Positions 24,001 to 34,300 of a DNA stretch of 35,720 bases are shown here, in pieces. The stretch spans positions 1 through 35,720 of the forward strand of contig DMBU01000163.1 of the NCBI GenBank assembly GCA_003446015.1, written 5' to 3'. A model generated the notes under the pieces. That model was not told where the DNA came from. It ran no database searches and saw only the letters and a program-made list of their open reading frames with translations. This DNA is from Bacteroidales bacterium (GTDB lineage: Bacteria; Bacteroidota; Bacteroidia; Bacteroidales; UBA12077). The stretch's first letter is position 1, and each line of letters opens with the position of its first letter. The position numbers were made by a program, and so were the translations under genes.

Positions 24001-27000
24001 GATTGTACAATAATAGACCGGGTTAAGGTATCCGAACAGCCTGCTATATTTAAAGCAATACAGGTTAAAGAAACTGTCTGGGCATTACCACTATTATTAG
24101 TATAAGTATGATTAAAGGATACACCAGTTGTGGTGGTGGTAGAATCTATTGGTGTTGATCCATCTACATAATTCCAATACCAACGGTAAGTTCCTCCTTT
24201 TGAATTATTGGTAATATTAACTGTTAACGGAGAACAACCTTCCGAAACATCAATGTCAAAATTAGCTTCGACATACGGATAAACTGTAATGGTAGCAGTT
24301 GTGTCATGTTCACATCCATTTGTAGTTGTAACTGCCAAATTAACCTGATATGGTCTTGAACTATTTGGATTATTATTTACAAAGGTATGTGTTGGTCCAA
24401 CGGCTGAAGATGTAGTACCGTCATTAAAATCCCACTGATTAGCGAAATTGTTTATTGATGTATTACTAAAAGTTATTTCATAAGGATTGCAATCAATAGC
24501 GGCAGCCCCTTGTGGATTATAAATAGCTTTTGCTTCAGCAAAAACAGTATCGCGTCTTGAAAATGTTTTATTACAAGCCGCATTTGAGTTACTTACTGTT
24601 AATCTTACATTATATATATCATCTGTATTAGTTAAACTTAAATTTCTGGGGAAAGTATGTTCTTGAAATATAGCAGCTACACTTGATGCATCAGTTACCA
24701 TATCTCCATCGAAATCCCAGCTATATTGACTTATTCCAAGATAACTGGTTGGTGTTACTGTAATTGTATCGGGCGAGCATCCCGATGATTTATCAAGAGT
24801 AAAAAAGGCTCTTACCCGAGGACTAACACGAACTGTTCCTGTTGCAAAACTAGTACAACCATACGGATTTTCGGCATCAACGCGTACATTATATGTAACT
24901 TCTCCAGGGCTTGCAATATTCCTGTAATTATGAGTTGGACTTGCACTATTCGAAGAAGTACCATCCCCAAAATCCCACTCATATGTGGTACCTGCTACAT
25001 TTGGTGTTAATGTACTATTAAAAATAACATCCGTAGAATCACAGATTGGAAATGCTGCTGGTATTGTTGTATAGGATACCGCTATTTTAGGAAACACATC
25101 TATGGTAGTTTCTTTAAATGTTGTACACCAGGCTTCTGTGCTGTGTGTAACGGTTAATCTTAGGTTATAGGACTGCGTAATTGTAGTTATATGATCGTAT
25201 GGATGCAAATGTGGTGGTATTAAGAAAGAACTGCCACTTGTATTACCATCTCCATAATCCCATAACCATGTTCCAATATTTGAACCCTCCGAAGTATTAA
25301 TAATATTAACATCCAGTGGAGCACAACCATCATCATTATCTATCGTAAAATTTGCTTTTGCCTTATAAATGGTTATTGTACGCGAAGTATCATCAAAACA
25401 ACCATACTTTGATTCCGCGTGTAAGTTAAAAACGTATGCTTTGTCACTGCTTGTATTATTGGTATAGGTATGTGGCACATTTACCGCTGTTGTACTAGAA
25501 TTACTTCCATCTCCAAAAGTCCATAAGAATGTTGATGCAGCATCTGGACTTGTGGTTGTTGTATTGGTAAATACTACATCCCGTGTGTTGCAACCTTCAT
25601 AATTATCAGGTCCGTCAATATCATAATCTGCAACAAACTCTGGATAAACAATTATGGTATCGTTCCATATTTTTGTACAAGACGAATCGTTTGTTGCTGT
25701 TAGAACGACCACAAAAGTATCAACCGTGGTACTTGTGTTTTTATAGGTATGATTAACAGAAGCAAAAGATGCTGCTACGTATAAAGGGGTTCCATCTCCA
25801 TAGTCAAGTGTTAACTCATTCTCCCCTGCCGAAACATTAGTAAAAGTAACCTCTAAAGGAGAACATCCATAAGCAGTATCTATTGTAAATTCACTTTCTA
25901 AGTAAGAATACACAGAAATAGTTGCACGGGCTGTATCACGGCAAAAATAGGGTGAAGTTAAGCGTAATTCCATTTCAAAATCAACTGTGTTTGCCGTATT
26001 TACATGGCTGTATTCATTCGAGACATTTCCAGCGACATAAGACTCTCTTCCATCACCAAATTTCCATATATAGGTATCTAAATTCCCACTTGAATTATCC
26101 GTAAAAGTTACCGGGAGTGGATTACAACCAAAGGCAGGATTAGCTGTAAATGCAGCGTTTATTTCGGGATGCACCCGAACGTACCTTATATATTGATCAC
26201 TACAACCAGTGGTATCATTTTCGGCATATAAGCGGAATTTGTAAACAGTATCTTGGTAAGGAATAAAATTATTCTGATAAATATGTTGAAATAAGGTGTC
26301 AGTTGTATATGAATCATAATTCCTATCGTCTTCAAAATCCCAGGAAAAATTATTAGCAGCCTTAGTTACATTTTCAATATCAATGGTATAAGGTGCACAC
26401 CCCACTGCTGAAGGTAAAATGTTAAATTTGGCATCTACCAGTGGAAAAACCTCTACCTGGAAACCTTTTAATGTTGTATCCAGCCCGCAATCGCCTGTAA
26501 CGTGAACTTCAAATTTATGAGCATTAGGACCATAGCCAACTGGTAATATGCCGGATGGGTTAAAAATAGTAGGATCATCTAAATAGGTAATAGAAGATGC
26601 AGGAGTTGATGTCCACTCATAAGAATTATGTCCCTCTGTAACTTCTAGCTGAATTGGATTTCCATAACATGACGAAAGAAGTTGTGTTCCACTCTGTAGA
26701 ATTCTCCCCTGAACATCAAAAAAGGTATAGTCTGAAAAATAGCCATAGGCACAGCCACCACCAACATTTATTCCATTAATTGTACCTAAATGAAAAACAG
26801 ATGAATCATTTACAAGTCTTAATGTTTTATTAACAGGGAAACGAACTAGATCACCAGTTTGTTCATTAAAACCTTTTTGTAAAACATACAAATCACCAAC
26901 ACCGGTATATTCAAATTCTGCTGCAGAAAAAATCGGAGTAAGGGGACCATTATCGGTTGATAATTTAAAATTATCGCGCCCTTTTTCATGAGTTAATAAG

Positions 27001-28196
27001 GTTAAAAAATATGGTTGGTTTTTTGATCTAACAAAACTAACGCTTTTAGATCCAGTACAGCCATCGATGGTAGGAACAATAGCACCTCCCATTTCGTCAC
27101 CAAATCCAGACACGTGAAATACTACTATGGGCTCATTAGCAATAATATGAACAAAATCATTACCAACTGGCAGATTAATAATCGTTTGCATTCCTGCAGT
27201 TGGAATATTGACATTGGTTGAACCCCCATCATCTTGCCTTATCCACGTTACATCTGTATTATCTTTTGTTGCCAATACAAATACGTTTTCTCCATTATGT
27301 GAATTGTCTAACTCTCCCCTCATTACAACATATTCATAACCAATCGTACTCTTTCCGCTTATATTCTCAACAGGTACTAATTGATCACCTATCATATCCC
27401 AAGCACCGTCTTTAACAACCGAATCATCCCCAGTTGTAACAGCAATGGGCAAGTTTGATGTTATATGGGTACCCGACAAATGCGCAGCACCGCTTTCATT
27501 TGGTCTGTTTGCAACACGTTCTTTAGGTACAAACATAAAGGTTTGTCCTTTTTGTAAAATTATAGTATAGGGCCCTCCAGTAGGATAATTATGTGCATCT
27601 TTCTGGAACGTTATTTTTACTTCAGTACCGTTTCTCGTAGCGACAATACAAATCTGGCTCATAGCTGCAGGATTTCTATCATCTTTGTTGCTCCATAACG
27701 TTTGAAAAGGCACCCAAAATTCAGTACCCAAGGCATTTCCTCCTTTAAGTGTAAAAATATCAGGATTAGATCTATCTCGATGGTATTCATAATAAACATT
27801 CATTCTTCGATTCGAGTCTGCCTCTATTAATAAGGCAGAATTTGATTTTCCAACATCGTAAAAATTGTTACTTATTGCAATTAATAAATCTCTGGGAATA
27901 TTAATGTTTTTAGTGAATGAAGGATTTGGATTGGTTGCAGAACGTTTATAAATAGTATCGTAAATGGGCAACAAAGGACTTGAACTAGAAGGTTGTGATA
28001 TTTTTATATAGGTATTAAAAAGTGTATCTTTTGCAGTAATGGTTAAATCAGCATGATAATTTGCCCCAGTTCCATCATGACCTGTAGTAGCATAAGGTAC
28101 AGCAAACCAAAAAATGGAATCGGTTTGTGCAAAAGAAGTTAAAGAGAATAAACTTAATATGATTACACTTATATAAATTCTGAGCTTAGGTTTCAT
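21078..28196 (-). CDS. Giant PKD-repeat surface protein with T9SS type B sorting domain
   Basis: The protein has 2372 residues with a signal peptide ending LTSFAQ. About residues 155-490 resemble an IgGFc-binding-type N-terminal domain (GTEFWVPFQTLWSN, AHLSGTHITSNLPIAVTTGD, IIANEPIVVFHVSGFGDEMG). An Ig-like module follows at about 500-585. About 19 PKD units of roughly 90 residues run from 588 to about 2280; most have GC-x-P near the start, W-x-FGDG in the middle and a second Cys near the end. The last 88 residues (IAFPNAFTPNGDGLNDTFRP to DVTLIR) form the gliding-motility-associated type B C-terminal domain. It is expected to be exported by T9SS and held on the surface, probably as an adhesin or gliding-related fibre. 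The PorP/SprF gene lies downstream on the same strand. The exact role is unknown. Confidence 0.93.
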   Translation of the reverse strand: MKPKLRIYISVIILSLFSLTSFAQTDSIFWFAVPYATTGHDGTGANYHADLTITAKDTLFNTYIKISQPSSSSPLLPIYDTIYKRSATNPNPSFTKNINIPRDLLIAISNNFYDVGKSNSALLIEADSNRRMNVYYEYHRDRSNPDIFTLKGGNALGTEFWVPFQTLWSNKDDRNPAAMSQICIVATRNGTEVKITFQKDAHNYPTGGPYTIILQKGQTFMFVPKERVANRPNESGAAHLSGTHITSNLPIAVTTGDDSVVKDGAWDMIGDQLVPVENISGKSTIGYEYVVMRGELDNSHNGENVFVLATKDNTDVTWIRQDDGGSTNVNIPTAGMQTIINLPVGNDFVHIIANEPIVVFHVSGFGDEMGGAIVPTIDGCTGSKSVSFVRSKNQPYFLTLLTHEKGRDNFKLSTDNGPLTPIFSAAEFEYTGVGDLYVLQKGFNEQTGDLVRFPVNKTLRLVNDSSVFHLGTINGINVGGGCAYGYFSDYTFFDVQGRILQSGTQLLSSCYGNPIQLEVTEGHNSYEWTSTPASSITYLDDPTIFNPSGILPVGYGPNAHKFEVHVTGDCGLDTTLKGFQVEVFPLVDAKFNILPSAVGCAPYTIDIENVTKAANNFSWDFEDDRNYDSYTTDTLFQHIYQNNFIPYQDTVYKFRLYAENDTTGCSDQYIRYVRVHPEINAAFTANPAFGCNPLPVTFTDNSSGNLDTYIWKFGDGRESYVAGNVSNEYSHVNTANTVDFEMELRLTSPYFCRDTARATISVYSYLESEFTIDTAYGCSPLEVTFTNVSAGENELTLDYGDGTPLYVAASFASVNHTYKNTSTTVDTFVVVLTATNDSSCTKIWNDTIIVYPEFVADYDIDGPDNYEGCNTRDVVFTNTTTTSPDAASTFLWTFGDGSNSSTTAVNVPHTYTNNTSSDKAYVFNLHAESKYGCFDDTSRTITIYKAKANFTIDNDDGCAPLDVNIINTSEGSNIGTWLWDYGDGNTSGSSFLIPPHLHPYDHITTITQSYNLRLTVTHSTEAWCTTFKETTIDVFPKIAVSYTTIPAAFPICDSTDVIFNSTLTPNVAGTTYEWDFGDGTSSNSASPTHNYRNIASPGEVTYNVRVDAENPYGCTSFATGTVRVSPRVRAFFTLDKSSGCSPDTITVTPTSYLGISQYSWDFDGDMVTDASSVAAIFQEHTFPRNLSLTNTDDIYNVRLTVSNSNAACNKTFSRRDTVFAEAKAIYNPQGAAAIDCNPYEITFSNTSINNFANQWDFNDGTTSSAVGPTHTFVNNNPNSSRPYQVNLAVTTTNGCEHDTTATITVYPYVEANFDIDVSEGCSPLTVNITNNSKGGTYRWYWNYVDGSTPIDSTTTTTGVSFNHTYTNNSGNAQTVSLTCIALNIAGCSDTLTRSIIVQSAMNAQFVSLSVYENCAPFIVNFDNQTDPTSDAQYFTWDYGDGTTSLLFEPPHTFVNNTDADITRTVTLTAESAYGCPNSTTRDITIYRRVIADFELNTNEDCSPVEIEITNKSKGGTYQWSWDNPPLVNDLTTTDATINPILHTYTNTTQADVIRNLTVVASNGHSACNKTLSKVITVHSSVVADFTISDAANCNPLTSTFSPTVSADADKFYWYYSDGTAEISSAASAPVTHVFNNAGTSDKTFQIEMRAETVNGCKNSITKSVQVYSYLDANFAMESSSGCPPFSTTIENTSFGNAVNTYKWYVNGVEEFSSTGLLPFTHTYDNTDPSTLDYGILLHAENIHGCISEYTGTITVAENVQAIFSMTNDGCTPLPVTFTNSSLAPSGTLFYWDFKDGSTSTLQNPGIHTFYNPSRKDDKTFNVELSIISPSYCTDNTSAVVTAYHQPLSEFYLEKSTSCPPLITDMDMNESVGEDEWQWRFGDGNFNITDVNIENYTYQNTLGNAVQNYKLELWVGTNEGCKDSSHLTLSVYPEVIADFTYDAAGCSPFVSQFNNTSENANFYIWNFDDGNASNVKNPTNRFDNIWDIDRTYKVYLKASSEYNCWDTITHPVTAYVQPIAEFDVTPPVQKFPLNRAFIDNLTEPITGPFNYLWEFGNIDESTSTAVEPQYFDYDHWGEKVIKLSVTSQTSNCNDDITKTITILPPDVNAEFVTNINGGCLNDGLEVQFTASQSAYSENYEYEWDFGDGSDPDYSRVTSHVYESAGIYYVKLTATSTEGAGEDYEYKTIRVYSNPVANFEVSPKLSMLNIDLEARVEFFNLSECNDTSGCAYIWNFGDGGTAISRDVTHNYTELGKYDVSLYVTTANGCRDSLILLEEVEIIGAGEIAFPNAFTPNGDGLNDTFRPVSEGVIKYELLVYNRWGELIFTTKDLSAGWNGTVKGELAKPDVYVWKAMGNFTNGRSFELAGDVTLIR

Positions 28197-28361
28197 AACT
28201 GTATATTTTTATTCATCTAAAAAAAGATGATATTTATAAACATATTGTATAATTTTACGTAATAAATCACAACACTTGTCAAAATTTTTACGAAATTTAG
28301 ATTCAAATGTTTTTATAAAGTTAATATTATTTTAGAATATAAATAAAACCAAGTATACATT
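28197..28361. other. Divergent spacer between the two giant surface-protein genes
   Basis: A short divergent region that must carry both promoters. On the minus side it has a near-match -7 (TATGTTTA at 28237-28244) and a leader hairpin TCATCT/AGATGA (28213-28230). No clear TAnnTTTG box is seen for the plus-strand gene. Confidence 0.4.
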
Positions 28362-31300
28362 ATGAATAAATTCAGGTATTTTGCAATAGTTTTCTTCTTT
28401 TTATTGAGTAGCAGTTTGAGCTATGCACAAGGAGAATTGTTTTTTAGTGAAGACTTCGAATCAGGAACTCAACCCGATGGTTGGACCTATGAATATGTTA
28501 TAAGTTTTTATGATTGGGAGTTTCAGGACGGGGGATTTTCAACCAATATATCAATACCAGGTAGCGGTCACCCACCTTATGCATATCAGGGAGTATATAA
28601 TGCAATGTTTCATGTACAGAATCTTGGAAATGAAACAACCAAATTTATCACCCCACCCATTGATTTAAGTTATGGCATTAAACCTGAACTTGCTTTCTGG
28701 CATGCACAAGACGAACGTTACACTTTTGGCGATTTCAGGAACGATGAATTACGAGTGTATGTTAAAAAAGGGGAAAATCAGTCCTGGGTAAAAATTTTAG
28801 AAGTGCTCGAAACAGTAGATTCCTGGACCCAACGAAATATTTTTATTGCAGATTCCCTTTTAAGTGACAGTGTTTATATAGCCTTCGAAGGAAAAACCAA
28901 TAATGGTTGGGGTACATGTATCGATAGTATAACCATAATTGAAAAGGGTATTATACCACGTTATGTAGAATCCGTTACTATTCAACAAGCTTCTACAGAA
29001 TTTGTGCCTACAGAATCTCAAAAAAATGCCATCCTTCGAATCGATTTCAGTATAAAGGGAAACGAAGGTACTTTAATATTGGATTCAATGGCTGTAAAGT
29101 CATTAAATACCGATGATAACGACATTTCTATAAATGGCGTAAAGCTCTATTATTCAAACGATACTTTATTTCAAAATTCAACTCAACTTGGAAGTGGTAC
29201 TAATTTTCAAAGTAGTATCGCTACTTTTAATAACTTAAACCGATCGTTTCCAACGGGATTATCATCAATTTGGATTACTTACGATATCATAATTGATTCG
29301 AATCACGAATTACATGAGCATACACTTGATGCCTTGATCGAAGATGAAAGTATACTTGTAAATGGTTACTTATATCCAAGCATCGATAAATCGCCTGAAG
29401 GATCAAGAACAATTTATGAAGCACTCTTATACGATAATTTTGAAACTGATAAAGGTTGGATTCTTACCGGTGAATTTCAGCGAACAACACCTTTAGGTAA
29501 AGGAGGTTCAGTTAGTAATTCAGATCCCGAAGAGGCTTCATCAGGTGTAACTGTTTTAGGTACCGATTTAACTGGTTTAGGTAGCTATCCTGGTGATTAT
29601 GAATTCAATTTAACAGATCGAGCATATACTGCAACATCGCCTTATTTGGACTGTAAATATTACAAAGACCTGTATTTATATTTTGACCGATGGTTAAATA
29701 TAGATGGAAATGATACTGTAACCATAGATATGTCTGCAGTTACCAAGAATAACTGGCAAAAATTCTGGCAAAATAGTGGAACTTCAATTACTGGTCATTG
29801 GAGTCCATTACGTTATAACATTAGCAGTGTTGCAAACAGAAAAGACAGCGTTCAGATACGCTACACACTTGGCCCAACAAACGATTTCTGGAATTTTTCA
29901 GGTTGGAATATAGATGATGTAGTAGTAGTTGGTAATTTTATTTCGAAAGATGTTGGTGTAACTAATTGGATAGGTCCTTTGGATGGTTGCGGTCATACAG
30001 ACGAAGAGTACGTTGAAATTACAATAAAGAATTATGCTGGCGAAGCAATGACCGATCCATTACCCGTAAGTTATTCTTTTGATGGTGGTACAACCATCAA
30101 ATATGATACAATTTATGCAACAATACCCATAGATGGTTCTATAACATATACTATTGACAAACCTATCGACTTAACAACGCCAGGCTGGTATAATAATGTG
30201 TATGCTACTACACATTTGGCAGGAGACGAAGATGCCGCAAACAACAAATTGAATACAATAATTTTTATTGCACCGACATACACCTTGCCTTATTCTCAAA
30301 ATTTTGAAACCAATTATGGTTATTATCGTGTGAGAGGAATAAATTCAAAATGGCAATATGGATCACCTGCAGGGTTTTTAATTAATTCTGCAGCCTCGGG
30401 ATCCAAAGCTTGGGTAACCAATTTAACTGGGAATTATCTTAATAATGATTCATCATTTCTTGAAAGTCCTTGTTTTAATTTTTCAGGAACAGATTCTATT
30501 ATCTTTGAATTTAAATGTAAAGGGATATCTGAAGAACAAACCGATGGTTTATCTTTAATGTATTCATTGGATGAAGGAGCAAACTGGAGTTTAGTTCCAA
30601 ATGACCATGATTTCTACTGGAACTGGTATAATGAAACCAATATTACCGAGCTGGAGTTACCAGGTATTGATACCACGAGTGGGCAATGGTTAACGTTCCG
30701 ACAATTATTACCACCTGCATTTAGCAATCAAAGTTCGGTAAAATTCAGATTCATCTTTGAAAGCAATGAGAATGACAATTACGAGGGGTTTGGGATTGAT
30801 GATGTTAAAATTTATGAAGCGCCTGCTGATGTTGGAGTAATTTCTATTGATGAGCCTATTACCCAGTGCGAATTAAGTGATGTAACACAAGTTAAAGTTA
30901 CTATTGGAAATTTTGGGATTACAACATTAGATAGTGGAAGTAAAATTCCTGTTGGATTTGATTTTCACGGAAGCTTTTTAACAAAAGACACGTTGGAATT
31001 AACAGCACCACTTGGTCCAGGAGAAACAGTACCATTTACTTTTCTAGAAACATTGGAGATGTCAAATGCAGGAGACTATGATATTGCTGCATATACATTA
31101 CTAGAATCAGATCCCTACTTCTACAATGAAACAATTTGCAATGACACTATTTCTGAAACAGTTACGGTTCAAGGTATGCCAAATTACAATCCATTCCCTG
31201 TATTTATTGGAGTTGATGCTGGCCAACCTATAAACGTTGTCTTAAATGCTCAAGCTGGTTATGATGAATACCTATGGAGCCCGGTTGGACATAACGATTA

Positions 31301-34300
31301 TGATACTACGATTACATCAACCGGTATATATAAAGTAACGGTAACTAAATATGCATCTCCGTCAAACTGTCTGGCTGAAGATAGTGTTGAGATAATTGGA
31401 TCAACAACAGATATTACGATTAACAGTATTTTAACAAGCTTAGCAGATTCATGTGAAATAACAGAACGAACTGAATTAACAGAATTAAGTATTAATCTTA
31501 CTAATAATGGGCTTGCCGATTTAACTGCTGTGGATGATACTATCTTCCTGGCATACCGGATCAATGAATTACCAATGATTGAGGACACCTTGGTTAATCC
31601 TAACTTAATTCAAACAGCAAGCACAGATTTTACATTTTCTCAAAAATGTGATCTTAGATCATCAGGCGAATATATCATAAAAGTATTTCATAACTTCTCT
31701 AAGGATTTAAATCCGCTTGATGATACAGTAACTACACCTATTATAAACACCTGGAAATTTCCTAAAGTGAATCTGGCTATAGATACAATCTACTCTTCAC
31801 AAGCAGATACACTAACTTTAGATGCAGGATCTGGATTTGCAAGTTATTTATGGAATCCGGGTGATAGCACAACACAAACCATAACACCTATTAATTCATC
31901 TTTTTATTATAAAGTAACTGTAACAGACGTACATGCTTGTGGCAGCGATATGGACTCAACTTATATTGAAACTCATGATTTAGGAATAAATGAAGTTTTT
32001 TCACCAGTTAATATATGTGAAGATTTTGCTTCTGCAACAACAGCTTTAAATATTGAAATAAAAAACTATAGCGATAATATATATAGCTCTGAGAATACTA
32101 AATTATTCTATGAGTATGATGAAGGACCTTCGATTGAAGTAAACCCAATATTAAATGTTGGAGCATCAGGTGTTGTAACTTTGAATAATATTAGCACAAT
32201 AGATGCAACAGATATTGGAGAACACTCTTTAAAAATATATACTTCGTCTGAAATCGATGCAAACCATAACAATGACACGTTGGAATATACTTTTAGTACA
32301 TGGCCAGAACCTCACGTTAATTTGGCATATGATACTATTTTTACAACTCAGGCAGATACAGTAATATTAGTAGCACAAGAAGGATTTGTTAGTTATGCCT
32401 GGAGTGATGGAAGTACTACCAATGATAGCCTTATTGTTACAAACAAGTCTTCTAAAGAATATCGTGTAACAGTTACAGATGCACATTGTGGAAATGATAC
32501 TGATTCTACTCAAATTATTACATATAATTTGGGAGTAATTGATTTTCTTGCTCCGGCAAATGCATGTGCACATTCAAATACAGAAAGTGTTAGAATTACT
32601 ATTAAGAATTTTAGCCAGGATACATTAGTAAATGGAACATCTATCCCTGTCGGTTATATTTTGGATGGAACTCATGTTTCTGAAACTTTAATACTAAGTT
32701 CAGATTTAAATCCATCTCAAACAATAAATTACACTTTTTCAACGAAAGCGAATGTTGCTGCTATTGCAAGTTATAATTTTAAATTATTTACCGATTTTAA
32801 ATTAGATGTAAATCATAATAATGATACCTTAGTTGATGTAATTAAAACATTTGGTTACCCAAGTATAGAAATTGGAGATGATATTTACACCTCAGAACCC
32901 GAAACACTTACATTGGCAGCTCCAAGTGGTTATAATTTTTACAAATGGAATGATGGAACAACAACTAATACATTAGATGTAAGCTATCCTGCAACAAAAT
33001 TATATTCGGTAACTGTAACTGATATTAATGGCTGTACAGCAAATGATCAATTAACGGTTTACACTTATGATGTTGGAATTGCATCTATTAATACTCCTTC
33101 TACTACTTGTGAGTTTGTAAATAATGAAGTGTTAAATATTTCGGTTTTAAATAATAGTGAGGATACATTACTCGCATCAGAAACAATTTTTGTCAGTTAT
33201 TCACTTAATGGAAGTACTTCAGTTAATGAAATAATTACTTTAGCTGCTGATTTTCTCCCAGGAACGACTGTCGATTATTCTTTTACATCTATGCTTGATT
33301 TAACAACTGCAACTACTCATAACATAGAAGTAAGTTGTGTATATCCTAACGATGTGAATGTTGCTAACGACAATTTATCTGTTGACATTGATGCTGTTGG
33401 CTATCCAAGTTTCTCTTTAGGAGAAGATATTTATACCACAAATCCTGTTGGAACGGTATTGAGTGCTCCGGGAGGATATGCTTCTTACGAATGGCAAGAT
33501 GCATCAACTAACAGCACTTTTACAATCTCAAATCCTGCTTCTGCTCAATATGCAGTAACTGTAACAGATGCTTATGGTTGCGAGGGATCTGATGTAATTG
33601 AAGTATATACCTACAACATCGCAGCAACTGAGCTTATAGCTCCAGTCAGTCAGTGTGAACTGTCATCATCTGAAACTGTAAGTATTACCATAATGAATAA
33701 TAGTCAGGATCTTTTATTAAGCGGAGAAACAATTAATGCATCTTATACTTTAAATTCAGGAACACCAGTTGTTGAATCGTTTAATTTATCTTCAAATTTA
33801 TTACCTGGGGCTGCAGTAAATTACACATTCACACAACCAGCAGATTTATCGGCAAACCAAACTCACGAATTTGAATTATTTGCCGAATTGGCAAGTATTG
33901 ATGTTGAAACTAACGATGCAATTACTCGTCAGGTTATTTACCAAAAACCTATTTTGGACCTTGGTCCGGATGTGAACACGGGGAATACTGAATATACCAT
34001 TAATGCAGGTGCAGGTTATTCAAGTTATGCATGGTTTGATGGAACAACAATAACACAAACTTACACCGTTGATATTAACGATCAGAACCCAAGTAATAAA
34101 TATTGGGTTACAGTGACCAATAGCTATGGCTGCAGTGATGCCGACACTATTCAGGTTACCTTTACAACAACACCGGATTTAGCTGTTACCAGCATGACTT
34201 CACCTGTATCGGATTGCTGGAATGAAGAAGAAACATATCCGGTTCACATTATTATTACAAACTCAGGTGTGGTAAATTTAAATCCGGGTGCCAGTTTTAC

